Shown: piece after piece, positions 8,248-16,757 of the stretch
Position numbering within the stretch: position 1 is the stretch's first letter
How the letters are laid out: every line of letters starts with the position of its first letter
NCBI GenBank assembly: GCA_905209435.1
Contig: CAJLTE010000003.1
Span: 32,074 to 96,073 of the forward strand
Length of the DNA: 64,000 nucleotides
Origin: an uncultured Blautia sp.
GTDB lineage: Bacteria; Bacillota_A; Clostridia; Lachnospirales; Lachnospiraceae
Reading direction: 5' to 3'
Program-made: the position numbers and the translations under genes
Notes under the pieces: model-generated
The model's database searches: none
What the model saw: the letters and a program-made list of their open reading frames with translations, nothing else
Told to the model about the DNA's origin: nothing

Positions 8248-8447
8248 GTGTGTGAAGATCACTTGCAGGATTTGCTATTGGAAGTTATTTATGGATACAT
8301 GGTAACAAAAGCATACTCATAATTTTCATAGTAATCACTGTAAGGAAAATAAGTATGGATGTGCTGGCAATGGGGGAAATTGCTAAAGGTTAGTTTTGGT
8401 TTAGAAAGCCTGGAAATTATTCTGAAAATGTGAAAAAGTAAATTATA

Positions 8448-8476
8448 TTGACTCCACAGAATGGGCATTGTATTAT
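8448..8476 (+). promoter_or_regulatory. Promoter of the yfcC-dipeptidase pair
   Basis: TTGACT (8448-8453), a 17-bp spacer and TATTAT (8471-8476) give a start near 8483, 33 bp before the transporter ATG. The rest of the 8248-8447 gap shows no gene. Confidence 0.7.
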
Positions 8477-8515
8477 GAATTTATAATTAATCTACATAAA
8501 AGGGGGGAGTCATTT

Positions 8516-9922
8516 ATGACTGAAAAGAGAAAAAGGAAACTGGCAATGCCGGACACCCTGATCATTGTAGCATCAGTGGTACTTCTGGTGGCGATTCTTT
8601 CATGGATCATTCCATCTGGAACCTATGATTATCAGGAGATGAATATCAATGGAAGAATTCGAAATGTAGCCATTGATGGAACTTATCACACCATTGACAA
8701 ATCCGAAGTTACTACTACAGGATTCCTTGGATTTTTCAGTGTACTGTATCGGGGTTGTGTGGAGGCAGCTGATGTAATCTTCATGATTCTTTGCTGCTGC
8801 GGAACATTTGGTGTTGTGGTAAAAACCGGTGCCTTCCACGCAGGAATTGGGACTATCCTGAAGAAGCTAAAGGGAAAAGAAATCCTGTTGGTTCCGATCA
8901 TTATGTTGATCTTTGGACTTGGTGGTTCTGTATTTGGCATGGCAAGTGAGTTTTACGGATTTTATCCGTTGATCGTAGGCCTGGGAGTTGCTCTGGGATA
9001 TGATGCAATGTTCGGATTTGCCATTATTGCGGTTGGCGAGTTTGTTGGATTTATGGGCGCGACGCTGAATCCATATTCTGTAGGAATTGCCCAGACAATT
9101 TCAGGTGTAGAGCTTTATTCCGGAACCGGATATCGTACTATCTGTTTCGTGATCTTCATGGTAATTTCAATTATCTATGTGATGATGTACGGCAGAAAAA
9201 TTAAGAAAAATCCAGGCGCGTCCGTTGTATTTGGAGAAAAAAATATCCACGCTTTTGACAGAGATGAATTGAATGAGTATAGTTTTACCTTAAAAGATGG
9301 TCTGGTTCTGTTGGATGTGTTAGTTGTACTGGTAGTACTTATGTTTGGCCTGATTAAATGGGGCTGGGATTTTCCACAGCTTTGTGGTCTGTTCCTTCTC
9401 ATGTCCATGATAGCCGCAGCAATCTGTAAATGGTCTCCAAACAAATGGTGCAGCGAGTTCATTGACAGCGCTAAAACTGCTATGTGGGGATGTATTCTGA
9501 CTGGTATTGCTAAAGCTATTACTGTTGTTATGCAGGATGCACAGATTATGGATACGGTTATCTACGGTTTGTCAAATGTACTGAAAAATGCACCTCACGC
9601 AGTTTCCGCACAGGTAATGCTTGTGGTACAGACACTGATTAACTTCTTTATTCCATCTGCAACAGGCCAGGCTTCTGCAACCATGCCGATCATGGCACAG
9701 CTTGCGGATATCATTGGAGTAAGCAGACAGACAGCAGTCCTTGCTTTTCAGTTTGGCGATGGACTTTCCAATATTTTCTGGCCAACAGCTGACATTGTTA
9801 TTATCTGCGGCCTGGGTGGAATTTCTTTACAGAAATGGTATAAGTGGTTCACACCACTGTTTTTGATATTGTTTGCAACACAGGCAATTCTTTTGGGAAT
9901 TGCAACGGGAATTGGATTTTAG
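8516..9922 (+). CDS. YfcC-family transporter (C4-dicarboxylate/AbgT-like permease)
   Basis: 468 aa from the ATG at 8516, behind AGGGGGGAG; an in-frame start at 8468 lies within the promoter. It is a polytopic membrane protein with about 11-12 hydrophobic helices. It begins MPDTLIIVASVVLLVAILSW and has the family block IPSGTYDY, a conserved glycine-rich LIFGLGGSVFGMASE segment, and FIPSATGQASATMP near residue 395. YfcC proteins belong to the DcuC/ion-transporter superfamily; substrates are largely undefined. The dipeptidase gene begins 4 bp after its stop, which suggests peptide or amino-acid uptake. Confidence 0.9.
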   Translation: MTEKRKRKLAMPDTLIIVASVVLLVAILSWIIPSGTYDYQEMNINGRIRNVAIDGTYHTIDKSEVTTTGFLGFFSVLYRGCVEAADVIFMILCCCGTFGVVVKTGAFHAGIGTILKKLKGKEILLVPIIMLIFGLGGSVFGMASEFYGFYPLIVGLGVALGYDAMFGFAIIAVGEFVGFMGATLNPYSVGIAQTISGVELYSGTGYRTICFVIFMVISIIYVMMYGRKIKKNPGASVVFGEKNIHAFDRDELNEYSFTLKDGLVLLDVLVVLVVLMFGLIKWGWDFPQLCGLFLLMSMIAAAICKWSPNKWCSEFIDSAKTAMWGCILTGIAKAITVVMQDAQIMDTVIYGLSNVLKNAPHAVSAQVMLVVQTLINFFIPSATGQASATMPIMAQLADIIGVSRQTAVLAFQFGDGLSNIFWPTADIVIICGLGGISLQKWYKWFTPLFLILFATQAILLGIATGIGF

Positions 9923-9926
9923 TGTA

Positions 9927-10493
9927 ATGGAAAGAAAAGGAAATCTTATCAAACTTACAGATTTATCTTCAGATTTTATTATTGAACTGAGATATGCCAC
10001 GCCGGATAATTTTACTGGTATGCAGGTGTATCAGTCAGCAGAGTGCTGGCTGGATGAACATACCGCGCAGATTCTGATAAAAGCTAAAGAAATTTTTAAA
10101 AAAGACGGCTATCAGGTAAAAATCTGGGATGCCTATCGTCCGATCCGGGCACAGAAGCGATTCTGGGATATTATGCCAAACGATGACTTCATTGCCCGTC
10201 CGCCGGACATGACGAAGATTAAGAAATTTCGTCCTACCCATATGAATGGAATGTGTGTAGATATTACGCTGACGGACAAATATGGTAATGAAATCGAAAT
10301 GCCTTCACCGTTTGACACTATGGATGAACGTGCAGCTCTAAACTATGCCGGTCATTCTGAAATCGGCAGAAGAAATGGAGAATATCTGAAAAAAGTAATG
10401 GAATCCGTAGGATTCCAGGCATACGAATGTGAATGGTGGCATTTCTACGATGTGTCCGCAGAACCTGCGCCGTTTTCGGATTATGAAATTTAA
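9927..10493 (+). CDS. M15D zinc D-Ala-D-Ala dipeptidase (VanX/DdpX type)
   Basis: 188 aa from the ATG at 9927, 4 bp after the transporter stop, so probably translationally coupled. Zinc and catalytic residues are visible: H105 and D112 in THMNGMCVD, and E169-W-W-H172. YRP in VKIWDAYRPIRAQ is the conserved substrate-binding arginine block. The family hydrolyses D-alanyl-D-alanine. No signal peptide is present, so it is cytoplasmic, as for VanX. There is no vanH/vanA ligase or VanRS nearby, so a catabolic DdpX-like role (use of imported cell-wall dipeptide) is more likely than vancomycin resistance. Confidence 0.92.
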   Translation: MERKGNLIKLTDLSSDFIIELRYATPDNFTGMQVYQSAECWLDEHTAQILIKAKEIFKKDGYQVKIWDAYRPIRAQKRFWDIMPNDDFIARPPDMTKIKKFRPTHMNGMCVDITLTDKYGNEIEMPSPFDTMDERAALNYAGHSEIGRRNGEYLKKVMESVGFQAYECEWWHFYDVSAEPAPFSDYEI

Positions 10494-10619
10494 AAAATGA
10501 TTATGATTATTTAAACAATTCTTGGCTTGCCAAATAAGAAATGATGAATAAATAAAAAATCAGAGAGTCTGTTCTGGTGAAATGTATAAGGCATCAAATA
10601 TATGAAGGGGATACAGAAA

Positions 10620-11576
10620 ATGAAGATAAAAACAGTTGCAGTTCTTGGGGCAGGAGCAGTCGGTTCTTATGTGATATGGGGACTTTCCGGACGGGAAGAT
10701 ATCAGACTTGGAGTTATTGCAGAAGGTGAGCGCGCAGAACGAATGAAAAAAGGCTGCGTGATCAATGGTGTGACCTACCATCCTGAAGTATGGACATCAC
10801 AGGAAGCAAGAGGAACAGATCTGTTGATCGTGGCTTTGAAATATGGAGCATTACCAGGTGCTATGGATAGTATCCGTGTGGTTACAGGAGAGAACACAAC
10901 AGTTATGAGTCTTATGAACGGTGTAGACAGCGAAGAATTGATTTCTGCTGAAATCGGAGCTGGCCATGTCCTGCATTCACTGATAAAAGTAGCTTCTCAT
11001 AAAGAGGAAAACGGATACTGCTTTAACCCGGAAACTACGATTGGAATTATTTTCGGAGAACTTTCTGCTCCATATCAGAGCGAACGCGTGCTGGCAATAG
11101 AGGAACTTTTCAAAGATACAGGACTGCATTACCGCTCTACTGAACATATCAGAGAAGAAATGTGGAGCAAATTCAGACTGAATGTCTGCAATAATCTGCC
11201 CCAGGCAGTTCTTGGTGCAGGAGTGGGATGCTACCAGGACAGTGTTCATATGAAACACATCAGCAACGGACTCAGACAGGAACTGGAAGCTATTGCAGCA
11301 GCAAAGGGAATTGATATAAGTAAGGCAGATGCGTCATCCAGTCATGGAAGTGCTGTTCCTCCATCTGCGAGATATTCTACACTGCAGGATCTGGATGCAG
11401 GACGCCATACAGAGATTGATATGTTCTCAGGTGCGCTGGTCCGTATGGGCAGGGAACTGGAAATTCCGACACCATATAATGAATATACCTACCACATCAT
11501 AAAAGCTATAGAAGAAAAAAATGATGGAAAATTTGACTATAGCAAGGACAGTGGAAAAGTGACCTGTGCAAAATAG
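10620..11576 (+). CDS. Ketopantoate reductase family protein (PanE/ApbA-like)
   Basis: 318 aa; the ATG at 10620 is preceded by AAGGGGATAC, better than the ATG at 10602. The Rossmann loop VLGAGAVGSYV starts at residue 7. The catalytic-lysine block reads EEMWSKFRLNVCNN (about 178-191), and the C-terminal domain carries the TEIDMFSGALVRMGRELEIPTPYN signature. It would reduce 2-dehydropantoate, or a related 2-oxo acid, with NADPH. It lies 126 bp after the dipeptidase with no clear terminator between, so it may be in the same unit. No pantothenate genes are adjacent, so the true substrate is uncertain. Confidence 0.9.
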   Translation: MKIKTVAVLGAGAVGSYVIWGLSGREDIRLGVIAEGERAERMKKGCVINGVTYHPEVWTSQEARGTDLLIVALKYGALPGAMDSIRVVTGENTTVMSLMNGVDSEELISAEIGAGHVLHSLIKVASHKEENGYCFNPETTIGIIFGELSAPYQSERVLAIEELFKDTGLHYRSTEHIREEMWSKFRLNVCNNLPQAVLGAGVGCYQDSVHMKHISNGLRQELEAIAAAKGIDISKADASSSHGSAVPPSARYSTLQDLDAGRHTEIDMFSGALVRMGRELEIPTPYNEYTYHIIKAIEEKNDGKFDYSKDSGKVTCAK

Positions 11577-11695
11577 TGCAGTTAAAAACCCAAAATGGTG
11601 AGGAATGCTCGATGAACTGATGCATTTTTTTGATTATTGTGTGCAGCAAATAGTTTTGAAGGCGAAGCTGCTATTTTCAAATATATTATAAGGAA

Positions 11696-12277
11696 ATGAA
11701 AAGGAAGAGAAGTTTGGAATATACTTGTACATACAAATCAGAATTAGGCAATATTTTACTGGCTGCTGATGAAATTGGACTTACAGGTTTGTGGTTTGAG
11801 GGACAAAAATATTTTGCCAATACACTTCCTGAGGAACATATCTCAAAGGAAACTCCAATTTTGACAGATGCGAAAAAATGGCTGGATATATATTTTTCAG
11901 GAGAAGAACCGAAATTTACTCCTCCTCTTCATCCAACTGGTTCAGCATTCAGACAGGCAGTATGGCAGGTTCTATTGCAGATACCTTATGGACAGACAAT
12001 TACATATGGAGAAATCGCCAGACAAATGTCTGAAATGCAGAATACTCCTCATATGTCTGCGCAGGCAGTAGGCGGTGCCGTGGGGCATAACGAGATTTCC
12101 ATTATCATCCCCTGCCATCGTGTAGTTGGAACAAATGGCAGTCTGACTGGATATGCAGGTGGAATTGATAAAAAAATTGCACTGCTGAATCTGGAACATA
12201 CAGATATGAGCCATTTTTTTGTTCCAAAGAAGGGAACACGCTCTAGAAGAGACAAGAAAGGAAAAAATACAGATTGA
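11696..12277 (+). CDS. ogt: Methylated-DNA-protein-cysteine methyltransferase
   Basis: 193 aa. The suicide cysteine is C140 in the PCHRVVG motif. The helix-turn-helix region is ITYGEIARQM, and the SAQAVGGAVGHN arginine-finger block is present in a variant form. The enzyme removes alkyl groups from O6-alkylguanine in DNA. ATG 11696 has AAGGA only 3 bp upstream; a TTG at 11714 behind AGGAAGAG would give a start more typical of the family. The last 20 residues are a basic tail (KKGTRSRRDKKGK). Confidence 0.95.
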   Translation: MKRKRSLEYTCTYKSELGNILLAADEIGLTGLWFEGQKYFANTLPEEHISKETPILTDAKKWLDIYFSGEEPKFTPPLHPTGSAFRQAVWQVLLQIPYGQTITYGEIARQMSEMQNTPHMSAQAVGGAVGHNEISIIIPCHRVVGTNGSLTGYAGGIDKKIALLNLEHTDMSHFFVPKKGTRSRRDKKGKNTD

Positions 12278-12488
12278 TAGTTGATAGAGAAATCATAACA
12301 AAAAATGATAGTTATGGTTTCTCTATTATTTTTGTGATAAAATAGAGTAAGCAATGACTAACCATATGATAAATGTGTATTTCAGGATATCTATTTGTGT
12401 GTTGGGATACTATGAAGCCCTATACAGATGCATATTTAAAGAGGCTGAGGAAGATTTGAGAGGAATAATTTTCAGGAGGTGCCTGACT

Positions 12489-13196
12489 ATGAATGAGCAT
12501 ATGAAATTAAGTGATATGCCGGAAATGTGTTCGGCAATAAAAGAATGGCTGAGTACTCGTTATGGGACAGCAGAAGGAATAAAAATCTGGGAGAAAACCA
12601 GTCAGCAATATAATGAATATCTGAAAGAACTGCCTGATTATGGCGGAAAGAAGTCCAGTCATGCATTCGCAATTTATGGTGGTGTCGTTATTTTTTCTCT
12701 GTATCCGCTACTGCCGGATCAAGCACCGATTGCAGAAATTCAGGAATTTGTAACCAGTTTGTTTATGGGAGCTTTTGTAAAACTGGGAAAGGTTTTCAAT
12801 CTGAATCGAAATTTTGATATGTGGATGATCAACAAAGTTTTTCAGAAAGTAGGGAAGAAAGACAGGAAACAATTTGAACAATATCCGTCGTCTTTCTGCA
12901 ATATATCAGAACCATATGACAAAAAGAACCATGCTGCCAGATACCATTTTTCCCAATGTCCGAATGCAGAATTTGCTAAAAAGTACAACCTGATGCACGT
13001 ACTTCCATTGTTCTGCAACTCTGACTACTGGGGAATCAGTCAGATTCACGGAACTCTGATCCGGTGTGGTACCTGCGGAAACTCGGACAAATGTGATTAC
13101 TGCGTAGTCGGTTCGGAGAACCCTATGGCGAAAGAATATGAAATTGTGAAAGACGAAGCCGGATTTTTGGTGAGTAAAAAGAAAAAATATGTGTGA
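12489..13196 (+). CDS. L-2-amino-thiazoline-4-carboxylate (ATC) hydrolase-like protein, copy 1
   Basis: 235 aa from the ATG at 12489, ten bases after AGGAGG; the frame is open to 12354 but that extension has no ribosome site. The C-terminal region carries a cysteine-rich stretch (LFCNSDYWGISQ, then RCGTCGNSDKCDYC) typical of the ATC-hydrolase family PF14196. That family is named for a pseudomonad ring-opening enzyme making cysteine from thiazoline carboxylate. Clostridial homologues are abundant and uncharacterised. A second family member lies 2.2 kb downstream on the same strand, with hydrolase and methyltransferase genes between. Family moderately sure; substrate unknown. Confidence 0.72.
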   Translation: MNEHMKLSDMPEMCSAIKEWLSTRYGTAEGIKIWEKTSQQYNEYLKELPDYGGKKSSHAFAIYGGVVIFSLYPLLPDQAPIAEIQEFVTSLFMGAFVKLGKVFNLNRNFDMWMINKVFQKVGKKDRKQFEQYPSSFCNISEPYDKKNHAARYHFSQCPNAEFAKKYNLMHVLPLFCNSDYWGISQIHGTLIRCGTCGNSDKCDYCVVGSENPMAKEYEIVKDEAGFLVSKKKKYV

Positions 13197-13220
13197 TCAT
13201 TACATATGGAGGATAGCAAT

Positions 13221-14096
13221 ATGAGCAGATTGGGGAATAAAATACAGGAAAAATTTATGGCAATGAAGTTTCGTGGAAAGGAAATATTTAAACCGCTGAA
13301 TACTGGCAGAATTGATGAACACGTAAGCTGCGTCAGAGAGTATGTCGCAAATATTTTCTTTTATACAAAAAACGGAAAGACGATCATGATCGATGCCGGA
13401 TATAATTATGAGCGACTGGAGGAAAAGATGAAATGGCTTGGTCTGGATCCGAAAAGCATTGATACGATTCTGATCACACATCAGGATACAGATCATATGG
13501 GAGCACTGGAAACGGATACAGAACTTTTATTCAAAGATGCGACCATTTATCTGAGTGAAATTGAAAATCGTTATCTGACAGCAGAAGTTCGTCGTAAAGT
13601 TTACGGAGGATGGTACAAGCTGCCTCTGGTAAAGACGGATAATAAAAAGGTGCTTCTTAAAGATGGACAGATTTTACATATCGGAGATATTAAAATTGAG
13701 TGTTTCCTTGTACCTGGACATACATGGGGACATCTCTGTTATCTGATCGATGATAAATATCTGTTTACCGGTGACACAATCTGGTTTGGCCCGGATGGAG
13801 GTTATTCTTTCCTTGATGCTCTGGCAGAGGATAATGAGCTGGCAAAGAAATCCCTGGCTGAATTTGAACAAAAGCTGAGAGCACGTAATCTTTCACCAAT
13901 TGTGATAACCGGTCATACCGGATGGTATGATGATCTGGATTGGGTATTCCGACACAAAGACCAGGTATGTCATGCATCCAAGAAGCAGAAGCCTCATGAT
14001 CCAAATGCAATATATGACGGATATAATGAAAGCGATGACACGAAAGAAAATGCGCAGAACGTTTTGCTTACGAAAGTAGTGCCAGTTGTGAAATAG
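13221..14096 (+). CDS. MBL-fold metallo-hydrolase
   Basis: 291 aa from the ATG at 13221, behind GGAGGA (13208-13213). The metal motif reads THQDTDHMG, so the usual HxHxDH is HxDxDH, a variant known in some MBL subfamilies. Other ligands are in VPGHTWGHLCY, FTGDTIW and ITGHTGWYDD. It is a dinuclear-metal hydrolase with a cytoplasmic location (no signal peptide). The start is 24 bp after the ATC-hydrolase-like gene, so the two form an operon. Substrates in this superfamily include lactones and thioesters; none can be assigned. Confidence 0.9.
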   Translation: MSRLGNKIQEKFMAMKFRGKEIFKPLNTGRIDEHVSCVREYVANIFFYTKNGKTIMIDAGYNYERLEEKMKWLGLDPKSIDTILITHQDTDHMGALETDTELLFKDATIYLSEIENRYLTAEVRRKVYGGWYKLPLVKTDNKKVLLKDGQILHIGDIKIECFLVPGHTWGHLCYLIDDKYLFTGDTIWFGPDGGYSFLDALAEDNELAKKSLAEFEQKLRARNLSPIVITGHTGWYDDLDWVFRHKDQVCHASKKQKPHDPNAIYDGYNESDDTKENAQNVLLTKVVPVVK

Positions 14097-14119
14097 AACA
14101 GGAGAGGGGAGAAAGAGAA

Positions 14120-14713
14120 ATGTTTTTTCAGGCGGGCGCAGTTATTATTCTGTTACTATTTTACGGATGTTATTTTGGAAAAATGTTCCTGCAGAAGAAA
14201 AAAGGAATCCAGACCGACCAGATTGGAAAGGGAAAAAAAGGCAGGGTAAAAGTAATTGAGCTCACCATGAAAGTGGCAACGATATTAGTTCCCTTAACAG
14301 AGGTGTTGAGCATTTATACAAACTATTCCATGTCATCTGGAGTGCTGAGATATGCAGGGGCTGTAATTGCAACGGCAGGTGATATAGTATTTATTATTTC
14401 AGTGCTGACAATGAAAGACAGCTGGCGTGCAGGTGTTTCAGAAACAGATAAAACAGAACTGGTGACAGATGGAATCTACCAGATAAGCCGCAATCCCGCT
14501 TTCCTTGGATTTGATCTGGTATATGTAGGGATACTGTTAATGTTCTTTAACTGGATTTTGCTTATTGTGTCTGCATTTGCAATCTTTATGTTTCATCTGC
14601 AGATTGTATATGTGGAGGAAGTGTTTCTTGTGGGAACTTTTGGAGACGAGTATATCAGGTATAAGAAAAAAGTACATAGATATCTGGGAAGAAAAGTACA
14701 TTTTGCGATATAA
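14120..14713 (+). CDS. Isoprenylcysteine carboxyl methyltransferase-like membrane protein
   Basis: 197 aa behind GGAGAGGGGAG. There are about five hydrophobic segments. The C-terminal ICMT/PEMT signature runs LVTDGIYQISRNPAFLGF (about residues 113-130), with EEVFLVGTFGDEYIRYKKKVHRYLG at the end. The conserved RNP..LG and E...F G.EY.Y.. residues bind SAM. Bacterial members methylate small acids or lipids rather than prenylated proteins. Same strand and close spacing as the MBL gene (23 bp). Confidence 0.88.
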   Translation: MFFQAGAVIILLLFYGCYFGKMFLQKKKGIQTDQIGKGKKGRVKVIELTMKVATILVPLTEVLSIYTNYSMSSGVLRYAGAVIATAGDIVFIISVLTMKDSWRAGVSETDKTELVTDGIYQISRNPAFLGFDLVYVGILLMFFNWILLIVSAFAIFMFHLQIVYVEEVFLVGTFGDEYIRYKKKVHRYLGRKVHFAI

Positions 14714-14740
14714 CATAAATATATTCAGGAGATAAAATAA

Positions 14741-15419
14741 ATGAAATTAGCACTTGCACAGATGAAAATGGAAAAAGAAATATCAGAGAATCTTAATAAA
14801 AGTCTGCAATATTGTGATATGGCAGAAAATTGTGATCTGCTCTTTTTTCCTGAAATACAGTTAACGCCATTTTTTCCACAGTATCCCAATCGATGTGTCG
14901 ACCATTACTGTATGGATATAAATGATGATGCATTACGAAGATTGGCACAAAAAGCGAAAGAGTATAAATATTATCTGTCACCAAATGTATATCTGGAATC
15001 AGATGGAGCCAGATATGATACTTCCTTATGGATTGGACCGGATGGGGAAATTCAGGATACTGCCAAAATGGTACACATTGCGCAGAATAAAAATTTTTAC
15101 GAACAGGATTATTATACTCCGTCAGATGATGGATTTAAAGTATTTCACACGCCATTTGGAAATGTTCGAATGGGAAATGCGTGTTCAGGCAATGCAGAAT
15201 CAGGTTTTCATTGCGATGTGCAACCGTGTTGGCACAGAAGACAAAATGCAGTTTGCCGGTGAGTCCATCGTTATCCATCCAGGCGGAGAGGTAATTGCAA
15301 AAGCAAATGATCAAGAACAATTACTGACATGCGATATCGATTTAAATGAGGTAAAAAAGGTCAGAAACAACATAAACTACTTATCACTCAGAAGGCCTGA
15401 GCAGTATGAAACATTTTGA
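14741..15419 (+). pseudogene. Carbon-nitrogen hydrolase (nitrilase family), internal deletion removing the catalytic Cys
   Basis: The N-terminal part reads in one frame (MKLALAQMKMEKE; catalytic Glu in LLFFPEIQL; catalytic Lys in TAKMVHIAQN) up to TPFGNV near 15166. Homology then continues in the +1 frame from about 15162 (MFEWEMRVQAMQNQVFIAMCNRVG) to the stop at 15419. In intact relatives about 40-50 residues lie between these blocks, including the nucleophile Cys. The join is therefore a deletion with frameshift, leaving Glu and Lys but no Cys. The product of either frame should be inactive. It lies in line with the ICMT gene upstream and ATC-hydrolase copy 2 downstream. Confidence 0.85.
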
Positions 15420-15444
15420 GAAATCGTGAGTTGGAGGGGAAAAG

Positions 15445-16074
15445 ATGCTGACTGAAAAAGAGAAAAAAATGTGTCGGACACTGATATCTGTATACAAAAG
15501 GAAATTAAAAAAATGTGTATCACGCAATACGATATTGTCTGCTGGTGATATAGTTAAGGAATATGAAAAAAGATTTTACCGATATATGAATGAAACGGAT
15601 ATGGGAAGCGAGAGAGGAAAATTTATCTCGTACCTGAACATTTTTTCAGGTCTGGCAGCATATGAGATACTGCGTGAGAAAGGTTTGACGGAAACAGAAG
15701 GAATTCAGGCATATGATCTTATGTGTGCTTCTTTACGAAAATTTTCATCCATATTATACAAGGGAGCCGACTTATTGCCAAATGCTTATAAGATAGTGAG
15801 ACAGTCTTTAATAGATGACCTTGAAGGTGAAAAAAGAATATGTTGGGACACTGAAATCCTGCAGGATGACGACAGAGAATTTACTTATGAGATCAGCAGA
15901 TGCCTGTATTTTGATACCTGTAAAGAACATGGGTATCCGGAGTTTTGCAAAGTATTCTGCACCCACGACTGGTATGCGCTGGGGGTGCTGAAGCGTCATG
16001 CAAAATTTATCAGAAAGTCTACCATTGCAGAAGATGGTACTGTATGTCACGATACGATAAAGAAAATAAAATAA
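15445..16074 (+). CDS. ATC hydrolase-like protein, copy 2
   Basis: 209 aa, behind TTGGAGGGG. The C-terminal half has the PF14196 pattern: FTYEISRCLYFDTCKEHGYPEF followed by VFCTHDWYALGVL, with cysteines and an Asp likely to be catalytic or metal-binding. The N-terminus is a helical, basic region (YKRKLKKCVSRN). It is the last gene of the run that begins with copy 1 at 12489. The two copies are clearly divergent, so they may have distinct roles. No signal peptide is seen. Function is inferred from family only. Confidence 0.68.
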   Translation: MLTEKEKKMCRTLISVYKRKLKKCVSRNTILSAGDIVKEYEKRFYRYMNETDMGSERGKFISYLNIFSGLAAYEILREKGLTETEGIQAYDLMCASLRKFSSILYKGADLLPNAYKIVRQSLIDDLEGEKRICWDTEILQDDDREFTYEISRCLYFDTCKEHGYPEFCKVFCTHDWYALGVLKRHAKFIRKSTIAEDGTVCHDTIKKIK

Positions 16075-16155
16075 TACTTAAAAATGTGATAAGAATTTTA
16101 TATTTGGTACATTTTCTTTATCATCAATAAGAAATCTTCAAAATCCAGAGGAAAA

Positions 16156-16563
16156 CTATTCTTCATCTACCCATACCGGCATAGGAAGATTATTTTCCAG
16201 CGCATGTTTAATTGCTGAGTAGTGTTCTACTTTGTGATGGACATGCGCTGAATCTTTCTGAAGCTGAACCAGTTTTTCTTGTACAATCTGTTCCTGATCT
16301 TTCAGAAGAGAGAGAATTTCATCAATGTGAGCTGCTTCATCTGTTTCATATATAAAAAATTTGCGAAGCTGAGAGATGGTCATTCCAGTGCGTTTGAAAC
16401 AGTTAATGCATTTCAGGCGTTCGATATGTTCATTATTATAGATACGCTGCCCGGAAGGAGACTTGGGAACTTCAGGAAGGAGTCCTTCACTTTCATAATA
16501 GCGAAGTGTAGAAGCCGGAAGATCAAACATTTCAGACAGTTCTCTGATCGTGTAGGTTTTCAT
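16156..16563 (-). CDS. MerR-family transcriptional regulator
   Basis: 135 aa from the ATG complementary to 16561-16563, behind AGGAGG. The N-terminal winged HTH reads YTIRELSEMFDLPASTLRYYESEGLLP, with an NNEHIERLKCINCFKRTGM second HTH. A long coiled-coil dimerisation helix follows (LSLLKDQEQIVQEKLVQLQKD). There are no metal-binding cysteines in the C-terminus, so it is not a heavy-metal MerR. It is divergent from an aldo/keto reductase gene whose promoter has the 19-bp spacer and dyad that MerR proteins bind, so that gene is the probable target. Confidence 0.92.
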   Translation of the reverse strand: MKTYTIRELSEMFDLPASTLRYYESEGLLPEVPKSPSGQRIYNNEHIERLKCINCFKRTGMTISQLRKFFIYETDEAAHIDEILSLLKDQEQIVQEKLVQLQKDSAHVHHKVEHYSAIKHALENNLPMPVWVDEE

Positions 16564-16683
16564 GATGCCTCCTATGTAAAAATTAAAGTAAAAATTTTGG
16601 TGATATTTTATCATAAAATAGGTTGTGCGAAAGATAATAAAAAAATTTCATTATAGATTAAATTTTAAATTCATAAAATCTTC

Positions 16684-16714
16684 TTGACCTCAAGTATACT
16701 TGAAGTGATAACCT
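16684..16714 (+). promoter_or_regulatory. MerR-type promoter/operator of the aldo/keto reductase gene
   Basis: TTGACC (16684-16689) and TAACCT (16709-16714) are 19 bp apart, longer than the optimum. The spacer holds the dyad TCAAGTATACTTGA. MerR activators typically untwist such over-long promoters. Confidence 0.75.
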
Positions 16715-16757
16715 TTGTAAAGAACAATAAATATATTCGTATTTGGGAGGAATGAAT

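Noticed and set aside
9927..10493. Vancomycin-resistance vanX
   Set aside because: Catalytic residues fit VanX, but no vanH, D-Ala-D-Lac ligase or VanRS genes are nearby, so resistance is not supported.
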